From positions 1,229,809,312 through 1,229,873,311 of the forward strand of contig CM066031.1 in the NCBI GenBank assembly GCA_033557465.1: 64,000 nt of DNA. Reading direction: 5' to 3'. The notes under the pieces were generated by a model. That model was not told the DNA's origin and did no database searches. It saw only the letters and a program-made list of their open reading frames with translations. The stretch comes from Ichthyophis bannanicus (taxonomy: Eukaryota > Chordata > Amphibia > Gymnophiona > Ichthyophiidae). The position numbers and the translations under genes are program-made. Below, one piece after another: positions 21,855 to 31,960 of the stretch (the first letter of the stretch is position 1; every line of letters begins with the position of its first letter).

Positions 21855-23715
21855 GGAGTCCTGAGAGCCCATCAAAGTGGGCTATCACTCACCCTGGTGA
21901 TATGGTTCTGTGTGCCTAGACAGTTCTATAAGGTCTCCCTATCCCCAGGAGTCCTGACAGCCCATCAGAGTGGGCTATCACTCACCCTGGTGATATGGTT
22001 TTGTGTGCCTAAACAGTTGAATACATTCTCCCTATCCCCAGGAGTCCTGACAGCCCATCAGAGTGGGCTATCACTCACCCTGGTGATATGGTTCTGTGTG
22101 CCTAGACAGTTCTATAAGATCTCCCTATCCCCAGGATTCCTGACAGCCCATCAAAGTGGGCTATCACATACCCTGGTGATATGGTTCTGTGTGCCTAAAC
22201 AGTTGAATACATTTTCCCTATCCCCAGGTGTCCTGACAGCCCATCAAAGTGGGCTATCACTCACCCTGGTGATATGGTTTTGTGTGCCTAAACAGTTGAA
22301 TACATTCTCCCTATCCCCAGGAGTCCTGACAGCCCATCAGAGTGGGCTTTCACTCACCCTGGTGATATGGTTCTGTGTGCCTAGACAATTCTATAAGGTC
22401 TCCCTATCCCCAGGAGTCCTGACAGCCCATCAAAGTGGGCTATCACTCACCCTGGTGATATGGTTTTGTGTGCCTAAACAGTTGAATACATTCTCCCTAT
22501 CCCCTGGAGTCCTGACAGCCCATCAGAGTGGGCTATCACTCACACTGGTGATATGGTTCTGTGTGCCTAGACAGTTCTATAAGGTCTCCCTATCCCCAGG
22601 AGTCCTGACAGCCCATCAAAGTCGGCTATCACACACCCTGGTGATATGGTTCTGTGTGCCTAGACAGTTCTATAAGGTCTCCCTATCCCCAGGAGTCCTG
22701 ACAGCCCATCAAAGTGGGCTATCACTCACCCTGGTGATATGGTTTTGTGTGCCTAAACAGTTGTATTCATTCTCCCTATCCCCAGGAGTCCTGACAGCCC
22801 ATCAGAGTGGGCTATCACTCACACTGGTGATATGGTTCTGTGTGCCTAGACAGTTCTATAAGGTCTCCCTATCCACAGGAGTCCTGACAGCCCATCAAAG
22901 TTGGCTATCACACACCCTGATGATATGGTTCTGTGTGCCTAAACAGTTGAATACATTCTCCCTATCCCCAGGTGTCCTGACAGCCCATCAAAGTGGGCTA
23001 TCACTCACCCTGGTGATATGGTTTTGTGTGCCTAAACAGTTGAATACATTATCCCTATCCCCAGGTGTCCTGACAGCCCATCAAAGTGGGCTATCACTCA
23101 CCCTGGTGATATGGTTCTGTGTGCCTAGACAGTTCTATAAGGTCTCCCTATCCCCAGGAGTCCTGACAGCCCATCAGAGTGGGCTATCACTCACCCTGGT
23201 GAAATGGTTCTGTGTGCCTAGACAGATGAATACAGTCTCCCTATCCCCAGGTGTCCTGACAGCTCATCAAAGTGGGCTATCACTCACCCTGGTGATATGG
23301 TTCTGTGTGCCTAGACAGTTCTATAAGGTCTCCCTATCCCCAGGAGTCCTGACAGCCCATCAGAGTGGGCTATCACTCACCCTGGTGATATGGTTCTGTG
23401 TGCCTAGACAGTTGAATACAGTCTCCCTATCCCCAGGTGTCCTGACAGCCCATCAGAGTGGGCTATCACTCACCCTGGTGATATGGTTCTGTGTGCCTAG
23501 ACAGTTGAATACAGTCTCCCTATCCCCAGGTGTCCTGACAGCCCATCAAAGTGGGCTATCACTCACCCTGGTGATATGGTTCTGTGTGCCTAGACAGTTC
23601 TATAAGGTTTCCCTATCCCCAGGAGTCCTGACAGCCCATCAAAGTGGGCTATCACACACCCTGGTGATATGGTTCTGTGTGCCTAAACAGTTGAATACAT
23701 TCTCCCTATCCCCAG
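21855..23715 (+). repeat. 93-bp satellite, 20 tandem units
   Basis: GGAGTCCTGA or a variant starts each unit; the first is at 21855, and the truncated last at 23715, exactly 20 times 93 bp. Units fall into two main types, with CAGTTCTATAAG or CAGTTGAATACA, often alternating. Each unit contains the inverted pair AGCCCA/TGGGCT. Because 93 is divisible by three and lacks stops in one frame, it creates an artificial 669-codon ORF of 31-residue repeats. It probably is not translated. Confidence 0.95.
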
Positions 23716-23740
23716 GAGTCCTGAGACCTGCGTAAGGTGT

Positions 23741-24254
23741 ACTGTCAGTCACCCTGTTGCTATAGTGTATAGAGCTGATGATGTGTGCTAGGACACCGAA
23801 CTCCCAGGGGGCCAGAGACCTGATTGCAATGGTGGGTATGTCATTCAGATATTGTGGTAGGTTATGGCAGGTAGGTTGCACATCTCACGTAGTCTGTGAG
23901 GTCATCACCTCATCACACACGTCTTTGATGTATCCAGATGGTATGCTAGGTGCAGATGTGGATGTGTGTAACAGCACCCCACCCCCATGAGCTATGAGAT
24001 CTGATTACAAAGGCCTGTAACAGAGCCATGTCCCCATAACTGTATGCTGAGTCAGGTCACACATCTTCCCACTTTCTATGAATCCCAAACCTTGATGCAG
24101 ATGAACATTAATGATGGTGTTAGAAGAAAAATGCACCTGTTGTGGTTGCACAGCACAGACAGAAACCCTGACGTGAGCACAGGTGGCAATAGCCTATTCA
24201 GGTGCAATGGCCCCTGCCCCTGGTGTTGGCAACCACACCTGCCGTAAGCATACA
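23741..24254. other. No recognised feature
   Basis: Sequence after the satellite. It has no domain, terminal repeat or long ORF that I can recognise; position suggests remnants of the Harbinger intron or of the satellite's parent sequence. Confidence 0.4.
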
Positions 24255-24446
24255 AGGCCCAGGTCATAGGAACATAACGACATAAGATAGCCCATACTGG
24301 GTCACACCCTCGTCCTTCACGCCCAGTATGCTCTTTGCAACAGTGGACAAACCAGGTTAGAGGTACCTAGCAGTATCCCCAAGAGAGACACGTTACACAA
24401 TGCTTGTAGTGGGTCAAGCATTGCTATCCTGGGCCTTGTAGAAACC
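24255..24446 (-). mobile_element. CR1 LINE 3'-end fragment
   Basis: Read on the minus strand it matches the CR1 3' untranslated end at 14090-14259: the GTACCT.CTA, CAAGCATTG and CCCAGTATGG segments and a final TTATG-type octamer pair (GGAACATAACGACATAAGATA on plus). No coding part is included. Confidence 0.75.
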
Positions 24447-24804
24447 CAAATGTCATGGTAGTGGCCCCTGGCAAGGTGAATAGGGCCACCCACACAATGT
24501 TCCATGTATGGACACAGCACCCATGATTGTTAGGATATCATGTTGCCAGTGGGTTTGGGTCCGAGGATGTGCATAGATGATGACAACACAAATGTGATCA
24601 CCAGACCACATACGGGGTTAGGGGGGTTACCATGGACACCATCATTGGCAATCCAAATGTGACATGGTCATGCATTGTCATGCAAGGGGGCCACAGGGGA
24701 CTGGAATGGTGTGTTCAGGGTGCCAGGCACACTGCACATAGGTGTCACTGCACACATGCCCAGAGACACAGCTATGCATGCAGGTGGCACTGGGAACAGA
24801 AAAT
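24447..24804. other. No recognised feature
   Basis: Unassigned sequence between the CR1 end and the second plus-strand DIRS copy. Confidence 0.4.
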
Positions 24805-25199
24805 GGCCTGGAACAAGCAGGAAGTAGTCCTCACATGTGGGTTTCATCGGTACCGATGGAGCCTGCATGGGAACGCTTCCCAGTGTCCAATAGGAAAGCT
24901 ATCAGAAGCATCCCACAGCGCCTGTGTGCTGCCATCTTGCCTTTCCCAAATGGCTCTCTCCAGTGCATTGTTTTCCACAGAGCCAGCAGGTCATTGTTCC
25001 TGTCATTGCTGAAAAACAGCTATTGTAGTGCCACTCCTATGGCAGTGTCTGCCTGTTTTTCTTTACTGGTACCACTGATCTTCTAATTTTTTTTCTAAAA
25101 GGTCAGATTCACCCACACAATGAAACCTTTTTAACAAAAGAGCAACAATCCCCTTTGTAGGTCTCCCCCCGGTTTGGCATTAGGCCCTAATCCCTCCTC

Positions 25200-26980
25200 C
25201 ATCATGGAAAAGCACTCCTCGGCTGCAGAACATATGCTGATAATGTGCCGGTACCTTTTCAGTCACTGACAACCATGATTGGTGTCACAAATGCTAATGG
25301 CCAGATCAATGCATGTCTGAATGTTTGGCCTGTGGGATGTTATCCAAGAGTGTTTGGCAGAACAGAGCAGCCAAGCTTGGTACCCTCTTTCTCTCCAACA
25401 TGGCCTCGGTGGCAGCCATGTCGTCAAGGGCTTCCTCTTCCTCCCGTGGATCTCAGGTAACCACACACAAATCTGTCCATCCCCCTCAAAATATTGGACT
25501 GCCACTGGCATTGCCCTTGAGGAGCACGCTCCGGGCAAACAGCCCCAGTGGGAGTCCCTGGCCTCCAAAGCCACTTTGGGACTCCATGAAGTTCTGGAGG
25601 CCTCAACCTGGTCCGACCACCTGGTGCTATGCTCTGGGGTCCTGGCTTTGGCCAGTACTTATACACAGACATCGTCAGTGTTGATTGCCCAGAGGATCGT
25701 GGCCATCGAACGCAGTCTGGCAGCTCTCCTTGCGGCATCAAAGACCTTGGTTCCACCCCAGACCCTGCAAAGTGCAGCACCGGTATGTGCAGCAATTGCA
25801 GGACCAGCATCGGCAAATGCACCATTGGTGCTGATGAGTACCGGTATCCACACCCCGGTACCGTGTCACTCCGATACTGAGGCCAATTGGTACCAATACC
25901 TCACTTTACCTGAGCCTCCGTAGAGAAGATACATCCAATCTCCTGAGGGGTCTGATGAATCTGACAGCTCAGAGGGTAATGATGTACCTCTCCAGGATAA
26001 GCCTGCCTCTCCCAAGAGGAGAATGTCCTCTCCTCAGGATATGTCCTTCCTGGATCTCCACACACATGTAGGCAAGGGCCTCTCCATTTCATTAGTAACT
26101 CAATGTGAGCACAGGCCACGGGAGACAGAGATTCATCAATATCACCAAACTCCATAGGAGGCAGACATCCTGCCAATACATCAGATCTTAAGGAGTCCTC
26201 TTTTGAGAATGTGGAAGATTCCTCCTACCACCTCTCCACATTCTCACATGTGCCTACTATGTATTGTGTGCCTCCGTCGCCTGGTTTGCACAAAGGACAC
26301 CTCCCTGATCACTCCATCATGGTGGAGTGTGCTAGGAGGAGAATTAAACGTTACAAACAACATGCCACCAACCCTCCTGGTAGGGAGTGTAAGACATTAG
26401 ATGCCTTTGGTCGCTGTGTTGTTCATACATTCAAGCTTTCAGACAGGACAGGTTCCTATATCATGTACATGGGAATGTTCCTGATGGAGGTCACACAAGA
26501 TCTACAACTGGTAAGTCCACATCTCGCAGATCACAGAGGTCACCACTACTATGTAGCACCTGTCAAGCATGCCCAGAACATTTCAAAAGTTGTGAACAGG
26601 GCAGCTTTTGACTGTTTTTCATGCAAAGGCAGAGTCTCTGCCATTGCTATTGGGGCAAGGAAACTTAGCTGGCTGCAAGCCTCTCACCTGGAACAATGGG
26701 TACAGGATAAACTGGCCAACACCCCCTGTAGTGGTGAAAACTGGTTTTTAAAAACCGGCAGGACAATTATACCTTGACAAGGCTTTCAAATATTGTAGAT
26801 CCTGCAAAGATGAGAGTCTCAGAAAAGCGCTTCCTCTCCAAAAAGAAAGGATACTATCAGTCCTATGCTCAGCAAAGACAACCTGCAGTACAAGCTGCTA
26901 GAAAGGGTCAACAAGCTACTAAGCAGAGAAAGCCGAGAGCTACTCTGCCTCAGCAGACCCAGCAGCCTCAGCCCCCATAA
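25200..26980 (+). pseudogene. Degenerate DIRS gag
   Basis: Scattered frames preserve Gag landmarks: HSIMVECARRRIKRYKQ (like HHSMMVESAMHRLK), MYMGMFLMEVTQDL (like YMGMYLRDLAKE), LEQWVQDKLANTPCSGEN (like LEPWVQDKLIDIPCRGEN) and a basic Gln-rich end with QQTQQPQPP. Several frameshifts separate them. Many GGTACC words recur in the N-terminal part, paralleling the TCGA bias of the younger element. Confidence 0.75.
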
Positions 26981-27159
26981 GGCCTTTGACTCTGTGATGG
27001 AGTACCTGCCCATCCTGGCCCTCCGGGGAAAGCAACCGTCAACAATACCAGGAAGAGTAGGTCACCTCATCCACAGATGGAGGCAAATAACATCAGAACC
27101 CTGGACTGTGTCCATCATAGAAGAGGGTACAGGCATCATTCACATAGCCTGCCGCCTCC

Positions 27160-28220
27160 TACAATAGTAAGGACATTGAGCTTGCAAACGTCCCCCCAAC
27201 TGAATCCAGAGGTAAAACATCTTCTACCTCAAGGAGCAATGGAAGAGGTACCTCATCTCCAACAGGGTTCTGGGTTCTGGGCGGCCCCCCCAATTTCCTC
27301 ATACCAACGGAAAAAAGGAGGTCACAGACACATCTGACATTTCAGAGAACTGAACAAGTTTCTGTTCCAAAAGACATTCAAAAGGATTTCTCTAGGAAAC
27401 GTACTTCCTGACCTACACAGGCAGAAATGCCTTTGTTCTCTAGATCACAAGGATGCATACACCCATCTTCTTTGCCAACAAGCAAAGCAAAAGTTCCTTT
27501 GGTCCCCCCATCAAGGAAACCACTATCCAAAAAATGTTTTCCCTTCAGCCGTGCCTTAGCACCCAGAGTATTCACAAAGTGCATGTCTGTGGTAGCTGGT
27601 TTGGTCCGTACCAGGGGAATATTTTTATGCCCCTACTTGGACGACTGCCTCATCCAGGCACAGTCACAAACACATGCCCAGGCCTCTCTCTCTTACACAA
27701 TGCGTGGACTACAATATCTAGGCCCTGTCAGAGATCTCGTGGAATCCTTTCTGACTCCCACGTAAACGCTGGAGCTCGTAGGAGCAAAGCTACATACCAG
27801 ACTGCCAAAGACCTACCTGACTCAGCCTCGTTGTCCTCACATTGTACAACGTGTTTGGACAGCACTACAAAAAACTAACCTCTCGCCTCGAGAGATGCAT
27901 CAGCTGCTGGGTCACATGGCATCTACGGTGCATGTGGTCCCCTACGCTTGTCCCCACATGAGACCAGCCCAGTGGGCCCTCTCTTCCCAGTGGACGCAAG
28001 CAACAGGCTGTCTCTCAGATGTGATAGTAAACTCAAAGCGCCATACCCTGTCCCTGGACTGGTGGCGGTCAGCACAAAACCTGTTGGAGGGGTCACCTTT
28101 CCTGCAAACACCTCCTCAGATCCCATTAACAACAGATGCCTCCAAAGTGGGGTGGGCTGCACATGTACTGGACACCTCCACCCAAACCACCTGGAATTGT
28201 CTGGAGAGTCATTTCCACAT
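27160..28220 (+). pseudogene. Degenerate DIRS reverse transcriptase and partial RNase H
   Basis: RT pieces in different frames include FRELNKFL-like sequence near 27340, RVFTKCMSVVAGLV, and PYLDDCLIQAQ, in which the YLDD catalytic motif is intact. RNase H follows in a clean frame with LLGHMASTVHVVPYA, MRPAQWAL and LTTDASKVGWAAH, and ends abruptly at HINLF. Frameshifts and stops rule out function. Confidence 0.78.
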
Positions 28221-28286
28221 CAATCTGTTTGATAGACACCCAGGAAGCTCGCACATCAATCTGTTTGATAGACACCCAGGAAGCTC
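28219..28286 (+). repeat. Tandem 34-bp duplication at the DIRS/LINE junction
   Basis: The segment beginning CACATCAATCTGTTTGATAG occurs twice in direct succession with a single end difference (CTCG versus CTCT). It spans the point where DIRS RNase H gives way to LINE sequence. Confidence 0.85.
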
Positions 28287-29330
28287 TAAAAAACATGAGG
28301 AGTGATCTAGCTAAGCTTGATGAATGGTCTTAAATTGGCCAGCTGGGATGTGATGATAGGAAATGTGAGGTCAGGCTGTTGGCCTGCAGCAATCCAAGGG
28401 AGCACTATTGTATAGGGGGTGAAGTACTCTTGTGCACTACAGAAGAGCGGGACCTAGGTGTGGTTGTTTCTGCTGATGTCAAAGTAGCTAACCAGGTTGA
28501 ATAGGCGAGGGAAAAAGCTAGAAGGCTGGCTGGGTGCATACAGAGATGAATGGCTAGCATAAAACAGGAAGGGAGAATGCCTCTGTATATGTCTTTTGTG
28601 AGACCTCATTTGGAGTAGAGTGTGCAATTCTGGAGACTGCACCTTCAAAAGGATGTGCACAGGATGGGGTCGGAGCAGAGGGTGTCTACTAAAATGATTA
28701 GTGGTCTTCATTATACAGCATATGAAGACAGACCGAAGGATCTTAGGATGTACGCCTTGGGGAAAGGAGGGATAGAGGTGATATGATGGAGATGTAGAAA
28801 TACCTCCGTGGCATATATGTTGAGGGAGAGAGCCTCTGCAAATTGTACGCAAGTTCAGCTACGAGGGAACATGGGATAAGGGTGGAGAGAGATAGATTCA
28901 GGGGTGATATGCCACCATATTTCTTTACTGAATAGGTGGTGGATCCATGTGTCCAACAGGTAGGCAGTACTCACGTTAGTAGTACAAACACAGTCCAAGA
29001 CGTGAGATATGTGGAAGACAATTTATTGAAACTCACAACACCTAGGTTGCCTAGGTGTTGTGAGTTTCAATAGGTGGTGGATCCATGGCATACTCTCACA
29101 GTGTAGGTGGTAGAGACGAGGACAATAACTGCATTCCAAACAGCATAGGACAAACACAGAGGATCTATAAAGGATCAAAAGGGGACTGCTGTACATGTTG
29201 ATATGGACGGACAGACTAGATAGGCCATGTGGTCCTTTTGTGTCATCATATTTCAATGTTGCAATGCTGCATAGTTGTGATGTCATATGTTTCTTACAGA
29301 ATGTGTAATGCATTTGTTTTGCACATATAT
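28253..29330 (+). pseudogene. Decayed LINE reverse transcriptase 3' part and tail
   Basis: Conceptual reading shows SDLAKLDEWS, EERDLGVVVSADVK, MPLYMSFVRPHLE, SVQFW, then YEDRPKDLRM, separated by stops and frame shifts. This order is the C-terminal RT region shared by CR1- and L2-group LINEs, but it is a different family from the CR1 copies here. The 3' part ends with GATGGACAGACT-type sequence. A palindrome interrupts it at 29026-29070. Group assignment is tentative. Confidence 0.65.
29026..29070. repeat. Perfect 21-bp-arm palindrome
   Basis: Arms 29026-29046 and 29050-29070 are exact complements around the loop TTG. The sequence AATAGGTGGTGGATCCATG occurs on both sides, once before the intervening block (around 28932-28950) and once just after the palindrome (around 29070-29088). 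Confidence 0.95.
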
Positions 29331-29391
29331 ACCTGTGTCCATTTGAGGGGACATGAGCTCATGCTTTAACTTACCTCATGTCTTTCTACAG

Positions 29392-29760
29392 GTGATGCAG
29401 AATATGGGTATCGCCCCTGGTTGCTGACCCCTGTGCGTCAACCACGGACACATGCAGAGCGGAGGTACAATGAGGCCCATGCCACCAGCCACTCTGTCAT
29501 ATAGCGCACCTTTGGCGTTTTGAAGAGTCGCTTCAGGTGTCTGGATAGGACAGGCGGCGCCAAACAATATACTCCACAGACTGTGGCAGAGATCATCATA
29601 GCCTGTTGCATCCTGCACAACATTGCTCTCAGGCACAATATCCCTGCAGAGATTAATGAGGGTCTAGAGGATTATCCGACGTGCCCCCCTGTACGTGCCC
29701 GTGAGGACACACATGAGGGCACAGCAATCAGGCGGCAGGTGATTGCACAGCTCTTCTCAT
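29392..29760 (+). pseudogene. HARBI1-type Harbinger transposase, C-terminal exon with stop
   Basis: An exon-like block lies between a good acceptor (TCTTTCTACAG) and a donor (GTACGT at 29761). It encodes YRPWLLTPVRQPRT, AERRYNEAH, then FGVLKSRFRCLDR, GGA, and IIIACCILHNIALR, all hallmarks of DDE_Tnp_4/HARBI1 transposases. The codon where relatives have Glu in the VERxFG motif, regarded as the third catalytic residue, is TAG (29502-29504). The exons with both catalytic aspartates were not found. The protein would cut and join transposon DNA in the nucleus. Pseudogene of an autonomous Harbinger, on the same strand as the Myb-like exon. Confidence 0.85.
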
Positions 29761-31564
29761 GTACGTACTGCATATGTTCCCACATTTGTTGCTATATGTG
29801 TGTAGTGCTAATACAGATTAACATTTGTAGACCAATATCAGTAGGATGCAACACTGCACTGACATGTAACAGACACTGGCTGGCCATCCCAATGTCAAAT
29901 ATAAGCATGACTGGGAACCAAATGATGTGGGAAGGGCAGAACAGAGGGCTGAGGTGGATGATGTGGGTGGGTGGTTTTAGGCTTGTGGGAGGTTGTGGGG
30001 TGACATTGGTGGTTTGTGGATGATTGTGATAGCGGATGCTGTGCAACCACAGTTAGTTTGTGTGATGCTTTGGCTGCAGTAAGGTGAGAGGTATGTGGTG
30101 TGGGTTTCACACTGGGAGAGAGGACCATGTTTGGGGCCACATGTCCAGCTGTGCGTGTTTTTCATTTGGTATTTTGAGCTGATTGTGTGTGTGGTATGCT
30201 CTTGTAAGCTGGATGTGTGGGTTTGTAATTTTTGTATAGCGCTACATGTGCTATGTAGCACTATATACATGCTCAGTACTATCTGTCATAATGGTAATTG
30301 AAAGCCTTACGTGGAGTTAGTGGAACAACACAGTGTGGCAGACTGTATAAGTCATCGCGTAGCCCTAACATGGCTGCGGAGAAGGATAGGGAAACTGCAT
30401 TGTCCAGCCAGGGTTGTTTTTTTTCCCCATTACAGAATAGACATGCAGTGCAGTGTTGCATATGTACACACAAACAGAGCTGATTCAGGCAAGATCAACA
30501 AGGTGTAGGTTACAGTAGGCAAGCAGAGAGATCAATGTGGGGGTGGATTGGGTCTTAGGGTTCTTTTCAGGGTAATTCTTTAATTGTTTCATCAAATTAT
30601 TTCAACATATCTAGCTGATGACATGTCGACATAAACCCATGACTCAACTACAGGCTGTATAAGTGCAGAGAGGAGGAGAGTGTATACCAAGACACCAACT
30701 ACATTGCATACCGTAGAGAAGGAACGTAATGGCCACATACACAAAGAGGCTCTGATGGGAGGGTGGTTATTAGGTGCACATATAGGCTATCCATGCTTTG
30801 CCATTATCACTTTTACACAGTGGGCTGACATGCAGCCATCAAGGTCAGGTCAAAAGCAGACATCGGGGTGTGGTTTAGCGGACATAATGCAGACATTTAG
30901 ATATATGTTTAGCAACTCAGTAGCACACAGCTGTTAATGTTAGTCAAGGTATGAGATATACACACATGGAAATGTGTTTGGACAGAGGATCCCGGAGGTG
31001 CCCCTGCATATTTCCATGTGTGACAGCAATTGACAGCGGGGTAGCAGACCACATTGGGACACCAGTACACACAGTGAAGGACCATTGGGAGCAACATGGG
31101 GAACCCAGGATAATACTGCAGCCTTGGATTGATTTGGGAACACGGTAAGGAGAAAACACTTATGTTCACCAGTGTGTGTGACAACAGGGAGGTGAGGGAG
31201 GGGACAGACAGAAAACGGACCCCTGTAGTTTGGCAAAGACATGTCCTTGATGCCTCTCACATGGGAGAGATGTGTATAGTGTGATGGTGAACAGTGAGTC
31301 TGTAAAGGATGTTGGGGGGGGGGGAAGCTGGGGACAGGAAGGTACAGTGTGTGTTGCACAGCTAGAACATGACATATGTTTCCCAATACACAGGACATAG
31401 TTGTTGAAGCTCCTGGTGCTGTGGTGCATTGGCAGGGGACTGTACATCAGCCAACATGCTGTGGACTGGGGTAGGTGGACCTACAGCTATATTGTCGGTG
31501 CCAGCAGTCAGGGGGAACACATGTCCTCGGTGATCTTTCCTACTGTCCAGATATTGTGGTTCAC
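29761..31564. other. Long TG-rich stretch without recognised genes
   Basis: Sequence rich in TGTG/CACA steps with a 12-base G run near 31315. ORFs are short and show no motif. Possibly the 3' flank or interior of a large Harbinger element. Confidence 0.5.
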
Positions 31565-31960
31565 CTCTTTTCCCTGCACCTTCCTGAACCATATTCAGAA
31601 AGGCTCTCAAATCCCATTTATTTACTCAATACTACCAGATTAACCCTACCACTACATAAGTGCCTCTCCCTCACCCCCTCAAGTTAATATATCAACTCCA
31701 TTGTACACATGTTCACACTGAATTCCCAATACTCGGTCTCATTGTACATATGTAAGTAGTTTAGTTTGCATTCCCCGTTTATCCAAGTTATTACTCCTGT
31801 TCTATGTAAAGCATAAACATGTTATCCAAGTTGTTTTCTCCTGTTCTATGTGAAGCCAAACAGTTTGTTATGGTCATTTGGTTGTATGTAAACCGCGCTG
31901 ACAATAGTGCGGTATATAAGAAATTGTAATAAATAATAAATAAATAATATTTTGCTTTTG
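31565..31960 (+). mobile_element. L2 LINE 3' end
   Basis: Contains a short remnant of the ORF2 end, the repeated TTATCCAAGTT and TTCTATGT words, then TGTAAACCGCGCTGACA, GTGCGGTATATAAG and an AATAAATAAATAA tail. Matches the L2 tails listed elsewhere. 5'-truncated. Confidence 0.75.

Larger units (their letters stand above)
24805..28220 (+). mobile_element. Old DIRS-like element, truncated in RNase H
   Basis: The left end (AAGCAGGAAGTAGTCCTCAC near 24812, then a block like GATGGAGCC) aligns with the left terminal repeat of the element at 6107. Gag, RT and RNase H remnants follow in the correct order. The element stops in RNase H near 28220, where LINE sequence begins. No recombinase, internal complementary region or right repeat remains. 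Divergence is clearly greater than for the 6107-11842 copy. Confidence 0.82.

Noticed and set aside
21855..23715. CRISPR array
   Set aside because: Units are contiguous 93-bp repeats with no unique spacers, in a vertebrate-type sequence.
21726..23735. 669-codon ORF as a repeat protein gene
   Set aside because: The whole frame is a 93-bp satellite; the unit length is divisible by three and units vary at all codon positions. No start context or domain.
29392..29760. Host HARBI1 gene
   Set aside because: Stop at the catalytic Glu, missing exons and transposon surroundings point to a transposon relic.
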